Positions 25,561-34,835 of a stretch of DNA of 64,000 bases are shown piece after piece. The DNA comes from Candidatus Mediterraneibacter faecavium (GTDB taxonomy: Bacteria; Bacillota; Clostridia; Lachnospirales; Lachnospiraceae), in the NCBI GenBank assembly GCA_019119995.1, contig DWVY01000007.1, positions 1 through 64,000 of the forward strand, read 5' to 3'. Within the stretch, counting starts at the first letter, position 1. Every line of letters begins with the position of its first letter. The translations under genes were made by a program, and so were the position numbers. The notes beneath the pieces are model-generated. The model searched no databases. It was not told the DNA's origin and saw only the letters and a program-made list of their open reading frames with translations.

Positions 25561-26796
25561 TTAATCCCCGTTATACTGGGCGAAATCCACATTGTAATAT
25601 CCTTCGGATGGTGTGAAGACGGTATCTCCGTATTCAACGGTTACTTCCGTGCCGTCAGGGATCACTACGTTTTTCACACCGGCGCTTGTACAGCCTTCGG
25701 CAGTGACTGCCATTTCTTCACCATCCGCCCACAGATAAGAAGAAGTGCCGTTAGGATAGACAAGGATAATGCTTGCATATCCGTTTCCGCCGTCCGCTGT
25801 GCTTACAGCGGAAATATCGAAGATCCCCTCGGGGATATCACCATCTCCGGCTGTATATGTGCCTTCAGCCACGGCGACAGGTCCGGTGAGAGGATCTGCC
25901 GAAGGCTCTTCGGTCAGAGGCTGTGCATTGTCTGTCATAAGACGCAGGATGATACTGCTTCCGACCTCCAGTTCGGCTCCGTTGTACAGGCGGATATCCT
26001 CACACTCTGTAACTTCATCATATTCTTCGTCGGTTCCAAAATATACCGAGTCGAAGATGATATTTGCATCATCGCGGATCTCGGCTGCCCCGGAACCTTC
26101 CACCAGTTCCGCCCGATAGACACCCTCGGGGATGTGCACCCCGACCCGATAGATCCCGGTCCCGAGCAAGACTTCGTAAGATTCTCCCTCAGCGGGTATT
26201 TCTCTGGTCACATAGCTGTAGGGATCATATGTATAATCGCCAGTGTCCATATCATCGGTATCAGAAAAATCTACGTTCCACCCGTCCAGATCGCCCCAGC
26301 TGAATGCGTCGGAGCTGCCGGAACTGAAGTTATCGCGAAATAACGAGCGTCCCACGCTGACGACTGCCACCAGGATGACAGCGATGATGAAAGTCCGGGC
26401 TAACTTCCCGGCTATTATCCTGCCGTGATCGTCTCCGGGGCGGGAACGTGCAGTCCCTGCCGCCGGCTGCCTGCCCGGCCGGGGATATGCGGCATTTGCC
26501 GTCGGCTGCCTGTCCGTCTGGAAATATGTCTTTGCCGTCGGCTGTCTGTCCGGAATATGTGTGCGGTGCTGCGGAGCCGGCTTCTTTGGGACCGTAGTCC
26601 TGCTTTTCTGCTCCGGCATGGCGGCGACTGTCCGGGAATCCGGCTGTCTGGAAGAAGAACGCTCCTGCCGGGATGCGTCTGCGGCTGCCCGAAGTGCGGC
26701 AGTTTCCCTCTCATACACAGAATTATCCAGACCGCACAGAGTACAGCGGCCGCCTTCCAGAGGTCCTCCGCATAAGCTGCATTTCTTTTTTAACAT
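25561..26796 (-). CDS. Zinc-ribbon membrane protein with extracellular repeat domains
   Basis: 411 residues, not matched to a named function. N-terminal zinc ribbon CSLCGGPLEGGRCTLCG (four Cys). Residues 35-130 are low-complexity, with imperfect repeats of TDRQPTA / PGRQPAA. One transmembrane helix at about 132-150, then an acidic extracellular part with two domains each containing a G.Y..G.DIPEG.Y-like segment (near residues 215 and 315). Topology suggests a cytoplasmic ribbon and an external sensing or wall-facing module. Start follows GGGGGAGG. First gene upstream of the nfeD-SPFH pair (39 bp gap), so probably one operon. Confidence 0.7.
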   Translation of the reverse strand: MLKKKCSLCGGPLEGGRCTLCGLDNSVYERETAALRAAADASRQERSSSRQPDSRTVAAMPEQKSRTTVPKKPAPQHRTHIPDRQPTAKTYFQTDRQPTANAAYPRPGRQPAAGTARSRPGDDHGRIIAGKLARTFIIAVILVAVVSVGRSLFRDNFSSGSSDAFSWGDLDGWNVDFSDTDDMDTGDYTYDPYSYVTREIPAEGESYEVLLGTGIYRVGVHIPEGVYRAELVEGSGAAEIRDDANIIFDSVYFGTDEEYDEVTECEDIRLYNGAELEVGSSIILRLMTDNAQPLTEEPSADPLTGPVAVAEGTYTAGDGDIPEGIFDISAVSTADGGNGYASIILVYPNGTSSYLWADGEEMAVTAEGCTSAGVKNVVIPDGTEVTVEYGDTVFTPSEGYYNVDFAQYNGD

Positions 26797-26960
26797 AATC
26801 CACCTCCCCCTTTGAGTTCAGCCCGTGCTATCCGCAAAGCCGTTCTCTTACTCAAATTTAGTTTATTCTATCACAGGTACAGGATATTTTGTGTAAAATA
26901 ATAAAAAAAGGCGAAAATTGTAAAAATTCCTTAAGATTTATGTACGCTGTTTAAAATATA

Positions 26961-26989
26961 TTGATGGTTCCCGCTGTTTTCGCTATACT
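26961..26989 (+). promoter_or_regulatory. Predicted P-type ATPase promoter
   Basis: TTGATG, 17-bp spacer, TATACT, 44 bp before the ATG. The gap (26797-27033) is AT-rich and divergent. Confidence 0.6.
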
Positions 26990-27033
26990 ATATATCTGAA
27001 GAAAAAGTTTATGAAAGTCAAAGGTACAAGGGA

Positions 27034-28899
27034 ATGACAGAAGAGGCAAAGAAAAAGGGGATAGAGATCGGCACGGGGCTTCTGCTCTATATCATCGCAT
27101 GGAGCATCGTGTCATATTGGACAGTTCCGGCAGCAGGCGAGACTGTGCTTTTTCTGGCGGCGTATGCAGTCCTGTCACTAAGCACGTACTGGGAGCAGAT
27201 CAAAAAGATCCTCAAAAGGCAGTTCCTGGATGAAAACCTGCTTATGATCATTGCAACGGCAGGCGCATTTGCCATAGGCAGGCACAAAGAAGCGGTTGCG
27301 GCGATGCTGTTCTATCAGGTCTCAAAGTTTGTAGAGGAATTGTCGCTTGGAAAGACAAAGAAATCAATTGCGGAATACATTGACATCCGGCCGGAATATG
27401 CCAACCTGAAAGTCGGCAATACAGAGAAAGTCGTGCCTCCGCAGCAGCTGGAGCTGAAGCAGACGATCGTCCTCAGACCCGGGGAGAAGATCCCCGTCGA
27501 TTCGGTCGTGACATCGGGAACCGGAGCCGTCGATATGAAAGCGCTCACGGGAGAATCAGAACCGAGGTCGGTAAAGACCGGCGACCGGCTGTACAGCGGG
27601 TGCATTAATTTAAACGGGGTACTTGAAGCGAGGGTCATCAGGCTTTATAATGATTCTGCGGCAGCGAAAGTCATGCGGCTGGTCGAAAATGCCAATGAGA
27701 AGAAATCAGCGAGTGTCCATTTTGCGGACCGGTTTACAAAGTATTATACGCCTATTGTGATCCTGATCGCTCTTCTGACCGTGCTCCTGCCGCCTGCGAT
27801 GTTCGCTGAGTCAAAAATGGAATGGATCTACCGGGGGCTGGTCATCCTGGTGGCGGCATGCCCGTGCGGGCTGATGGTGTCCATACCGCTGGCATTTCTC
27901 GGCGGCATCGGTTCGGCTTCCAGGCAGGGCGTACTGATAAAGGGCGGGGCGTTCCTGGAAGACCTGACGAAAGTGGACACATTTGTTTTTGATAAAACGG
28001 GTACACTGACAGAGGGCGTATTTCATGTGCGCGAGATCGTCCCGTGGAAGATGGAAAAAGACGAGCTGTTGGAGATCGCAGCCCTTGCAGAATCATATTC
28101 CAATCACCCGATCGCTCTGTCACTGCTGGAGGAGTATGGAAGAGAGCCAGACAGGACAAGGGTGATGGATATCGAAGAGCAGCCGGGGTACGGCGTCCGG
28201 GCAAAAATAGACGGCAGGGAAGTATATGTGGGAAATACTCGGCTTATGAACCGGCAGGGGATCTTCTATCAGCCGGTGGAAGATGCAGGGACGGTTGTCT
28301 ATGCCGCTGTAGATGGGAAATATGCAGGATACATATTGATCTCGGATATCATACGCAAAGATGCCGGCAAGCTGATCCGCTGGCTGCATAAGAAAGATCT
28401 GGCGACCGTGATGTTCACAGGAGACAATGAGCAGGCAGCGGAAGAAGTGGCGTCAAAACTCCGGATCGAGAGTGTGTATGCAGAGCTAATGCCGGAGGAT
28501 AAAGTCGCGCTGCTGAAAGAATTCCATGAAAACCAGATGGAAGGGGAAAAGCTTGCGTTTGTCGGAGACGGCATCAATGATGCGCCCGTTCTGACACTTG
28601 CGGATATCGGGATCGCCATGGGAGGACTCGGCGCAGACGCAGCTCTTGAGGCGGCGGACATCATCCTGATGGAGGATGAGCCGGTGAAGATCATCAATGC
28701 GATCCGGATCGCCAGGGCGACGCTGCGGTCCGTGAAGCAGAATATGGTGGTTGCTGTCGGTATGAAAGTACTGCTGATCATTCTGGCGTTTTTCGGCTTT
28801 GTCACGATGCAGAATGCGATCATCGCCGATATGGCGGTCATGCTGATCAATATATTAAATTCATTCTGGATGATGCAGTATCCGGAACGGGGAGTGTGA
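27034..28899 (+). CDS. Heavy-metal-translocating P1B-type ATPase
   Basis: 621-residue metal pump, probably exporting Zn2+, Cd2+ or a related ion. It lacks the N-terminal metal-binding HMA domain. TGES (172-175) is the actuator loop; the membrane metal site is CPC (276-278) in AACPCGLMVSIP; Asp320 in DKTGTLTEG is phosphorylated; the P1B-specific HP dipeptide is in SNHPIA; GDGINDAP completes the hinge. Gly after CPC, where Ala or Ser is usual, is a small deviation. AAGGG precedes the ATG. The next gene overlaps its stop. Confidence 0.9.
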   Translation: MTEEAKKKGIEIGTGLLLYIIAWSIVSYWTVPAAGETVLFLAAYAVLSLSTYWEQIKKILKRQFLDENLLMIIATAGAFAIGRHKEAVAAMLFYQVSKFVEELSLGKTKKSIAEYIDIRPEYANLKVGNTEKVVPPQQLELKQTIVLRPGEKIPVDSVVTSGTGAVDMKALTGESEPRSVKTGDRLYSGCINLNGVLEARVIRLYNDSAAAKVMRLVENANEKKSASVHFADRFTKYYTPIVILIALLTVLLPPAMFAESKMEWIYRGLVILVAACPCGLMVSIPLAFLGGIGSASRQGVLIKGGAFLEDLTKVDTFVFDKTGTLTEGVFHVREIVPWKMEKDELLEIAALAESYSNHPIALSLLEEYGREPDRTRVMDIEEQPGYGVRAKIDGREVYVGNTRLMNRQGIFYQPVEDAGTVVYAAVDGKYAGYILISDIIRKDAGKLIRWLHKKDLATVMFTGDNEQAAEEVASKLRIESVYAELMPEDKVALLKEFHENQMEGEKLAFVGDGINDAPVLTLADIGIAMGGLGADAALEAADIILMEDEPVKIINAIRIARATLRSVKQNMVVAVGMKVLLIILAFFGFVTMQNAIIADMAVMLINILNSFWMMQYPERGV

Positions 28900-29459
28900 A
28901 TAGGAAAATGAAGAAAAGATGGATGACAATACTTGCCGCCTCAGTTGTGGCGGCAGGTCTGACCGGAGGCTGCGGCAGCCTTCAGAAATCGGGGGTCGAA
29001 GCTCTCGAAAAGGGAGAATATGAAGAGGCGCTGTCCGACTTTCAGGAGATGACGGAAAGCGGCAGCGGCGACGCGGCAGAGGGATACCGGGGGCTTGGTA
29101 TGACCTATTACGAGATGGAAGATTATGAAAAGGCGCTTGAGGCGTTTCGCAGTGCGGCGGACAATGGCGCGGAGCAGACGATCCAGACGTATAATCTGAT
29201 GGGGATCTGCGCGATGCAGACCGAAGACTATGCATCTGCTCTTGAATATATCCAGTCAGGGCTGGCTCTGACAAGCACCTCTGACGGAGCGGACAAAGCG
29301 GATGCAGAGCTTGTACAGGAGATGAAATATAATGAGATCATCTGCTATGAGCAGCAGGCGGACTGGGAAAATGCGAAGCAGAAAGTGACAGAGTATCTGG
29401 AGGATTATCCGGATGATGAGACAGTACAGAAAGAAGCAGAGTTTTTAGAGACTCGTTAG
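28896..29459 (+). CDS. TPR-repeat lipoprotein
   Basis: 187 residues. Lipoprotein signal MKKRWMTILAASVVAAGL with lipobox TGGC, then about three tetratricopeptide repeats (AEGYRGLGMTYYEMEDYEKALEAF-type, IQTYNLMGICAMQTEDYASAL, MKYNEIICYEQQADWENA). Likely a surface scaffold. The GTG at 28896 overlaps the P-type ATPase stop; ATG 28908 is an equally plausible start. An intrinsic terminator follows. Partner proteins are not evident. Confidence 0.85.
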   Translation: MNRKMKKRWMTILAASVVAAGLTGGCGSLQKSGVEALEKGEYEEALSDFQEMTESGSGDAAEGYRGLGMTYYEMEDYEKALEAFRSAADNGAEQTIQTYNLMGICAMQTEDYASALEYIQSGLALTSTSDGADKADAELVQEMKYNEIICYEQQADWENAKQKVTEYLEDYPDDETVQKEAEFLETR

Positions 29460-29475
29460 GGGATAAAGAGTGATG

Positions 29476-29517
29476 AAAGTACCGGGCGATTTTTTGAGAG
29501 TCGCCCGGTACTTTTGA
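29476..29517 (+). terminator. Intrinsic terminator after the TPR lipoprotein
   Basis: Perfect 14-bp stem AAAGTACCGGGCGA / TCGCCCGGTACTTT, 11-nt loop, then TGAAAG. Confidence 0.8.
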
Positions 29518-29561
29518 AAGAATTTGGTTTTACAGCCGGCCGGCGAAAAGGAGACAGATAT

Positions 29562-30797
29562 ATGCATGAGACAGAACATATTGAAGAAAAAGTTATTCTG
29601 GTAGGGATCGATACCGGGAATCCGGATCAGGCGCAGCGCTCTCTCGATGAGCTGGCTGAACTTGCGAAGACTGCGGGAGCGGAAGTTGCGGGGCGGCTGA
29701 TCCAGGCAAGGGAGAGCGCCCATCCCGCGACCTACATCGGAAAAGGGAAACTGGAAGAATTAAAAGATCTGGTCTGGGAGACAGATGCCACCGGCATCAT
29801 CTGCGACGATGAGCTGACCAGCGCCCAGCTAGGAAATCTGGAAGCGGAACTGTCCTGCAAGATCATCGACCGGACGCTGTTGATCCTCGATATCTTCGCA
29901 GCCCGCGCCGTATCCGGCGAGGGCAAGATCCAGGTGGAGCTTGCCCAGCTGAGATACCGCGCTTCCCGGCTGACAGGACTTGGCAGATCCCTCTCCCGTC
30001 TGGGCGGCGGTATCGGGACGAGGGGTCCGGGCGAGAAAAAGCTGGAGATGGACCGGCGCCTGATCCGGGAGCGGATCAGCAGACTGAAACGTGATTTGCG
30101 GGATGTGGAGAAGCACAGGGAATTGATCCGGTCCCAGCGCAGACAGTCGGGCATGAAAGTGGCTGCACTTGTAGGCTACACCTCAGCGGGAAAGAGCAGC
30201 ATCGAGAACGCCCTGACAGACGCAGGGATCCTGGAGGACGCTATGCTCTTTTCCACACTGGATACAACGACACGTTCACTGACATTGGACAATACTCAGG
30301 AGATCCTGCTCACGGATACCGTAGGATTTATCCGGAAACTTCCCCACCATCTGGTAGAGGCGTTCAAGAGTACGCTCGAGGAAGCAAAGTATGCGGATAT
30401 CATCATCCATGTGGTGGACGCGTCAAATCCCCAGATGGACGAACAGATGTATGTGGTCTACGATACATTGAGCCAGCTTGGGGTAGAGGACCGGCCGGTG
30501 GTGACGCTCTTCAATAAGCAGGACCGGCTGGAACAGCCGGGGAGACAGCGTGATTTTCAGGCGGATTACTCGATCCCCACGTCAGCGAAGACCGGCCAGG
30601 GTTTGGAAGAGCTCAAGAAAGCTCTTCTGGAAATCCTGCGCAGAGACCAGATCTATATTGAGAGGCTGTATGACTTCTCAGAGGCGGGAAAGATCCAGCT
30701 GATCCGAAGCCGCGGACAGCTTATCTCGGAAGAATATGTCCCGGACGGGATCGAGGTAAAGGCGTATGTTCCAAAAGATCTATATGGGAGGCTATGA
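29562..30797 (+). CDS. hflX: GTPase HflX
   Basis: Ribosome-binding GTPase that splits stalled or hibernating 70S ribosomes. 411 residues. N-terminal domain with ESAHPATYIGKGKLEEL; GGGIGTRGPGEKKLE linker and coiled coil; then G1 GYTSAGKSS, G2 DTTTRSL, G3 DTVGFI, and G4 FNKQD. ATG 29562 follows AAAGGAGAC; an in-frame upstream ATG at 29514 lies in the terminator. Stop overlaps the first possible ATG of the nitroreductase gene. Confidence 0.96.
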   Translation: MHETEHIEEKVILVGIDTGNPDQAQRSLDELAELAKTAGAEVAGRLIQARESAHPATYIGKGKLEELKDLVWETDATGIICDDELTSAQLGNLEAELSCKIIDRTLLILDIFAARAVSGEGKIQVELAQLRYRASRLTGLGRSLSRLGGGIGTRGPGEKKLEMDRRLIRERISRLKRDLRDVEKHRELIRSQRRQSGMKVAALVGYTSAGKSSIENALTDAGILEDAMLFSTLDTTTRSLTLDNTQEILLTDTVGFIRKLPHHLVEAFKSTLEEAKYADIIIHVVDASNPQMDEQMYVVYDTLSQLGVEDRPVVTLFNKQDRLEQPGRQRDFQADYSIPTSAKTGQGLEELKKALLEILRRDQIYIERLYDFSEAGKIQLIRSRGQLISEEYVPDGIEVKAYVPKDLYGRL

Positions 30798-30799
30798 TC

Positions 30800-31591
30800 A
30801 TGATCGTAATAGAGAAAGAAAAATGTATCGGATGCGGGTTGTGCGTAAAGGACTGTCCGGCAGGAAAACTGAAGTTGGAAGAGCAAAAGGCGGTCTATAC
30901 GCCGGGATGTATCGAGTGCGGGCACTGCGTTGCAGTCTGTCCCCGGGCGGCAGCGTCGATCCCCGAGTATGATATGGCTGATGTTGAAGAATACAATGAG
31001 GACGAGTTCTCAATAGATCCGGAGCATTTCCTGCGTGCCGTGAAATTCAGGAGAAGTATCCGCTCCTACAGAGAACAGCCGTTGGAGAAAGAGAAACTGG
31101 AGAAGATACTGCAGGCGGGAAGATACACCCCGACTGCGAAGAACAGCCAGTCCTGCCGATTTATTGTACTGCGGGATGAACTGGAGGAGTTTAAGACACT
31201 CCTGTGGGAAGAAATCCCGGAACTGGCGGATCGGATGAAGGGCGAAATGCCACAGTATGCAATGCTGTTTAAGTTTATGTACCGGAGTTGGAAGAAAGAT
31301 CATGATGCGGACCAGTTATTTTTCAACGCTCCGTCCTGTATCATGGTCGTTTCGGAAAATCCGCTGGACGGAGGACTTGCGGCGGCAAATATGGAGACTA
31401 TGGCTGTAGCAGAAGGCGCGGGCGTTCTTTACAGCGGATACCTGCAGCGGATCATAGAGGCATCCCCGAAACTGAAAGAATGGCTGGGGATCCCGGAGAG
31501 GCATCTCACATCCTGTATGCTCATCGGATATCCCGCAGTTACATACAAAAGGACAGCGCCAAGAAAAAAGGCAGATATCGTCTGGAGATAG
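30800..31591 (+). CDS. Ferredoxin-nitroreductase fusion protein
   Basis: 263-residue FMN oxidoreductase with two N-terminal 4Fe-4S clusters: CIGCGLCVKDCPAGKL and CIECGHCVAVCPRAA (residues about 10-50). The nitroreductase domain starts near residue 78 (FRRSIRSYREQPLEKEKL), with the FMN-binding TPTAKNSQS. Electrons from the clusters probably feed the flavin. ATG 30800 is 8 bp after GGGAGG; ATG 30794 is too close. Physiological substrate unknown. Confidence 0.92.
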   Translation: MIVIEKEKCIGCGLCVKDCPAGKLKLEEQKAVYTPGCIECGHCVAVCPRAAASIPEYDMADVEEYNEDEFSIDPEHFLRAVKFRRSIRSYREQPLEKEKLEKILQAGRYTPTAKNSQSCRFIVLRDELEEFKTLLWEEIPELADRMKGEMPQYAMLFKFMYRSWKKDHDADQLFFNAPSCIMVVSENPLDGGLAAANMETMAVAEGAGVLYSGYLQRIIEASPKLKEWLGIPERHLTSCMLIGYPAVTYKRTAPRKKADIVWR

Positions 31592-31682
31592 CTGCCTGGA
31601 ATTATCCATATGTAAGAAGCCAGTATCATGTAGAGGCGATATCGCTATGCAGAGGATACTGTATTATGTATAACGGAAAATA

Positions 31683-32408
31683 TCAGAGGAAAGGCTTAGA
31701 CGGCGTCTCGGGATAGCTTCCCATGGATACGAGAAGGCGCAGGCCGGCGTCTCTTGCCGTAAGAACTGCATTCTTTACAGCGGAGGCGTCGCCGGTCACT
31801 GCGACGATCACTTCGTTGGAATGACTGGTGCCCCGGTCCGGCGTCATATAGCGGATCGCGTCTACCGGTGATGCCTTGACAGCCAGATCAGCCATGACAA
31901 GACCGATCGCTGCGGGTGAACCGCAGAAGAAGCCGAAAGGCTTTCCAACGGGCGCGCCAAACGCCATATTGAGTGCCTGGTCTGCGTTTGCCGAGTAAGT
32001 GAATTCCAGATGCCCGGCCTGGCTGATATACAGTTCGCCGGCATATTTTTCTATATATTCAAGCGATATTTCTACAGCCTTTCGTACATCGGATACATTG
32101 TCTCCGCCGATGATGATAAAGCATCCGTGACCGCCCCATCCCTTTGTGTCCCGGGGGAGCTCTATAGATACAACCTCCGTGTTCGTCGATTTTACTGCTT
32201 CATCCACGGCATTGATCTGGCCGGCCGCTCCGGTGCGGGAGCTGATCAGCCCCAGACTTTTGTAAGGCTTCTTCAGCTGCATCTGCCCGAGAAGGGAATC
32301 ATCGATCCCGGGGATGACAAGCCCGATCGTATCGAGCACAGTCGTGCCTACAAATTCAGTCATTGAACAGTCTGTGGGGATCTGTGTAAGGTTATTTACA
32401 TCTACCAT
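31683..32408 (-). CDS. Tandem BMC-domain shell protein (PduB/EtuB-like)
   Basis: 241 residues with a PduB-type N-terminal extension followed by two bacterial-microcompartment domains: first about residues 45-130 (LGLISSRTGAAGQINAVDEAVK, GGHGCFIIIGGDNVSDVRKAVEISL), second about 150-235 (GKPFGFFCGSPAAIGLVMADLAVKASP, EVIVAVTGDASAVKNAVLTARDAG). Such proteins form pseudohexameric trimers with gated pores in the shell. No other shell protein, cargo enzyme or encapsulation peptide lies nearby, so it is an orphan here. AGGAGA precedes the start. Confidence 0.88.
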   Translation of the reverse strand: MVDVNNLTQIPTDCSMTEFVGTTVLDTIGLVIPGIDDSLLGQMQLKKPYKSLGLISSRTGAAGQINAVDEAVKSTNTEVVSIELPRDTKGWGGHGCFIIIGGDNVSDVRKAVEISLEYIEKYAGELYISQAGHLEFTYSANADQALNMAFGAPVGKPFGFFCGSPAAIGLVMADLAVKASPVDAIRYMTPDRGTSHSNEVIVAVTGDASAVKNAVLTARDAGLRLLVSMGSYPETPSKPFL

Positions 32409-32485
32409 CCGTTTATCTCCTGTTTATCTATATGATCATAACAGTTTAACCCGCTTTGTCCACAAAAATAGAAAGAAATCAACAG

Positions 32486-33217
32486 CTATATCATCCCGCC
32501 GTCCAGGCCGATGATCTGTCCGGTCAGATAAGCCGGCGCTCCAGCCAGCATGAGGACGGCCTGTGCGGCTTCTTCAGGGGTGCCGTATCTTCCTGCCGGT
32601 ATCTCGTCTTCCAGTGCGGTCCGCTCTTCCGGAGTAAGCCTTGCATTCATATCCGTATCGATCACACCGCAGGCAAGCGCATTTACCTGTATATTGCTGG
32701 GAGCCAGTTCCTTTGCCAGCGCCTTTGTCAGACCGTGCAGACCTGATTTTGCGGCGGAGTAGGCGGCTTCGCAGGAAGCGCCGGAAGTCCCCCACATGGA
32801 AGAGATGTTGATGATCTTTCCGGCTTTTTGGGAAACCATGTAAGGGATCGCAGCCCTGCAGCAGTAGAAAGCGGAGGACAGATTCGTATCGATCACGGAC
32901 CGCCAGTCCTCGTCTGTCATATCGCTCAGCAACCCGAAATAAGCACGTCCGGCATTGTTGACAAGTACATCCAGTCCGCCGCACAATGCAGATATCTTAT
33001 CGAACATCGCGCGCACCTCGTCAGGATCCCCGACATTGCCGGGGAGCATGGTGCAGCTGCCTCCGGATGCAAGGATCATGGTTTCGGTCTCTTTCAGCTG
33101 CTCGAGAGAATTGCAGCAGTTGATAAATACATGCCAGCCGTTTTTCGCAAAGGCAAGGGCGCACGCACGGCCGATGCCTCTGGAAGAGCCGGTGATCAGA
33201 ACATTTTTCTTATCCAT
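32486..33217 (-). CDS. ymfI: SDR oxidoreductase, EF-P 5-aminopentanone reductase-like
   Basis: 243-residue Rossmann-fold NAD(P)H reductase. TGSSRGIGRACA binds the nucleotide; NNAG, Ser in ISSMWG and the YSAAK catalytic pair are present. The segment APSNIQVNALACGVIDTDMNARL followed by EIPAGRYG is characteristic of the Firmicutes YmfI group, which reduces 5-aminopentanone on elongation factor P Lys; FabG-type reductases are the alternative. Symbol is tentative. GGAGG precedes the ATG. No efp gene nearby. Confidence 0.75.
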   Translation of the reverse strand: MDKKNVLITGSSRGIGRACALAFAKNGWHVFINCCNSLEQLKETETMILASGGSCTMLPGNVGDPDEVRAMFDKISALCGGLDVLVNNAGRAYFGLLSDMTDEDWRSVIDTNLSSAFYCCRAAIPYMVSQKAGKIINISSMWGTSGASCEAAYSAAKSGLHGLTKALAKELAPSNIQVNALACGVIDTDMNARLTPEERTALEDEIPAGRYGTPEEAAQAVLMLAGAPAYLTGQIIGLDGGMI

Positions 33218-33310
33218 CAGGTCCTCCTGTATGTTTCACTTTTGGAAACAGTATACCACATGCGCAGAAAAAGAAGCAGCGCTTTGCGCAATCATTATAC
33301 CACATTTTCA

Positions 33311-33339
33311 TTGTACTTGCCCCCTCCTTGTGTTAAAAT
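33311..33339 (+). promoter_or_regulatory. Predicted promoter of the HD-domain gene
   Basis: TTGTAC, 17-bp spacer, TAAAAT. Confidence 0.5.
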
Positions 33340-33425
33340 TTATTTGGCAACCGGCATATTGAAAAGAAATCATTCCGGCAGCGGTTCTGGCTGAGGGATG
33401 AGCAGGTCTCTGCGGAGGGGAAGAC

Positions 33426-34007
33426 ATGATAGATGACGCGATGGAGTTTGCGACGAAGGCACACGAAGGACAGTTTCGGAAAGGGACAAGACGACCCTAT
33501 ATCGTCCATCCCATCGAGGTGGCGGATATCGTGTCGACGATGACGAAAGACGAAGAGGTGATCTGTGCGGCAGTGCTGCATGATACGATCGAGGACTGCA
33601 GCGGGATCACATGGGACGTCCTGAAACTCCGGTTCGGAGGAAGAGTAGCCGACATGGTGGCTCAGGAAAGCGAAGATAAATCAATGAGCTGGGAGGAGCG
33701 GAAAGGAGCTACGATACAGAGGCTGAAAGACGCCCCGATCGAAGTGCAGATGATCGGGCTTGCGGACAAGCTTTCCAATATGCGGGATATCGACAGAGAC
33801 TATCCGGTAGTGGGAGACGAGCTGTGGATGCGTTTCCGGATGCAGAGTAAATCCGCACTGGCATGGTATTATAAAGGGATCCGCGATGTACTGGAGAAGA
33901 ATTTCAAAGGCGTGGAGGCATATGAAGAGTACTGCCGCCTGATCGAGAAGAATTTCGGACCGGAACCGGTACATACTGAGCGGGTGAAAGGAGACGGACA
34001 GCAATGA
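33426..34007 (+). CDS. MESH1-like HD-domain hydrolase (small alarmone hydrolase)
   Basis: 193 residues matching the hydrolase half of RelA/SpoT: AMEFATKAHEGQFRKGTRRPYIVHP at the start, AAVLHDTIED (metal HD pair) near residue 48, and GLADKLSNMRDI near residue 108. No synthetase domain. Predicted to hydrolyse (p)ppGpp and so to oppose the small synthetase encoded at 23256. Overlaps the ParA-like gene by 4 bp, so these two are translationally coupled. GGAGGGG precedes the ATG. Confidence 0.88.
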   Translation: MIDDAMEFATKAHEGQFRKGTRRPYIVHPIEVADIVSTMTKDEEVICAAVLHDTIEDCSGITWDVLKLRFGGRVADMVAQESEDKSMSWEERKGATIQRLKDAPIEVQMIGLADKLSNMRDIDRDYPVVGDELWMRFRMQSKSALAWYYKGIRDVLEKNFKGVEAYEEYCRLIEKNFGPEPVHTERVKGDGQQ

Positions 34008-34801
34008 CAGGGAAGACAAGAGTGATCTGTTTTGCAAACAATAAAGGAGGGAGCGGAAAGTCTACGACATGTTCCAATGTAGGATACGGCCTGACGCAGC
34101 TCGGGCGGAAAGTCCTGCTCATCGACGGGGACATGCAGCTGAATCTTTCCCTCTCTCTTTTTGATGAGGATACGGTGCTCGGTTTTGCACAGGGAGAGAA
34201 GAATCTATATGAAGGCATCCGCAGGCAGGACGATCTGAAAGATTATATCGTACATACAGGGTATGAGAACCTTGATCTGATCCCATCCTCCACGCTGATG
34301 AGCTCCATTGAGTATGAACTGTTTACCAAATGGCAGAGAGAATACATCCTGAAGAAAGGTCTTAAGAGCATTCTGGAATCGGGGGCGTATGATTATGTAC
34401 TGATCGATGCCCCGCCCACGCTCGGCGGATGGGTGGTGAATATCCTCTGCGCGTCGGATGAGATCATCATTCCGGTGGAGGCGTCTCCATGGGGGCTGTT
34501 CGGGCTTGGGAATATGTTTGAATTCCTTGAACAGGTAAAGGAGATCGCTCCGGACCTGAAACTGGGCGGCATCGTGATCACGAAAGTGGATACGAGGAAA
34601 AATTATTTCAAACAGACACTGGAAACGCTCAGAGAGCTGGATGACGTAAGAGTATTTGATACGTATATCCGTGTGGACAGCGGTGTGGAGTGGTCCCAGG
34701 ACAATAACGCGCCGGTCATGGCATACAGAAAGAGCAGCCGCAGTGCAAAGGAGTATATGGAACTGACAAAAGAAATCGATGCAGCGGGAGCGGTTTCCTG
34801 A
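34004..34801 (+). CDS. ParA/MinD-family ATPase
   Basis: 265-residue deviant Walker ATPase: NNKGGSGKST (residues 12-21), LLIDGDMQLNLS and VLIDAPPTLGG. Such proteins position DNA, complexes or large cargo. No ParB gene or parS-like repeats are adjacent; the partner may be the upstream alarmone hydrolase, whose stop overlaps this ATG, or an unlinked cargo. Not a canonical chromosome-partition locus. Function inferred from family only. Confidence 0.88.
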   Translation: MTGKTRVICFANNKGGSGKSTTCSNVGYGLTQLGRKVLLIDGDMQLNLSLSLFDEDTVLGFAQGEKNLYEGIRRQDDLKDYIVHTGYENLDLIPSSTLMSSIEYELFTKWQREYILKKGLKSILESGAYDYVLIDAPPTLGGWVVNILCASDEIIIPVEASPWGLFGLGNMFEFLEQVKEIAPDLKLGGIVITKVDTRKNYFKQTLETLRELDDVRVFDTYIRVDSGVEWSQDNNAPVMAYRKSSRSAKEYMELTKEIDAAGAVS

Positions 34802-34835
34802 GAAAGCTGCGCGAAAAGGGAAAGAGCGGGACAGG

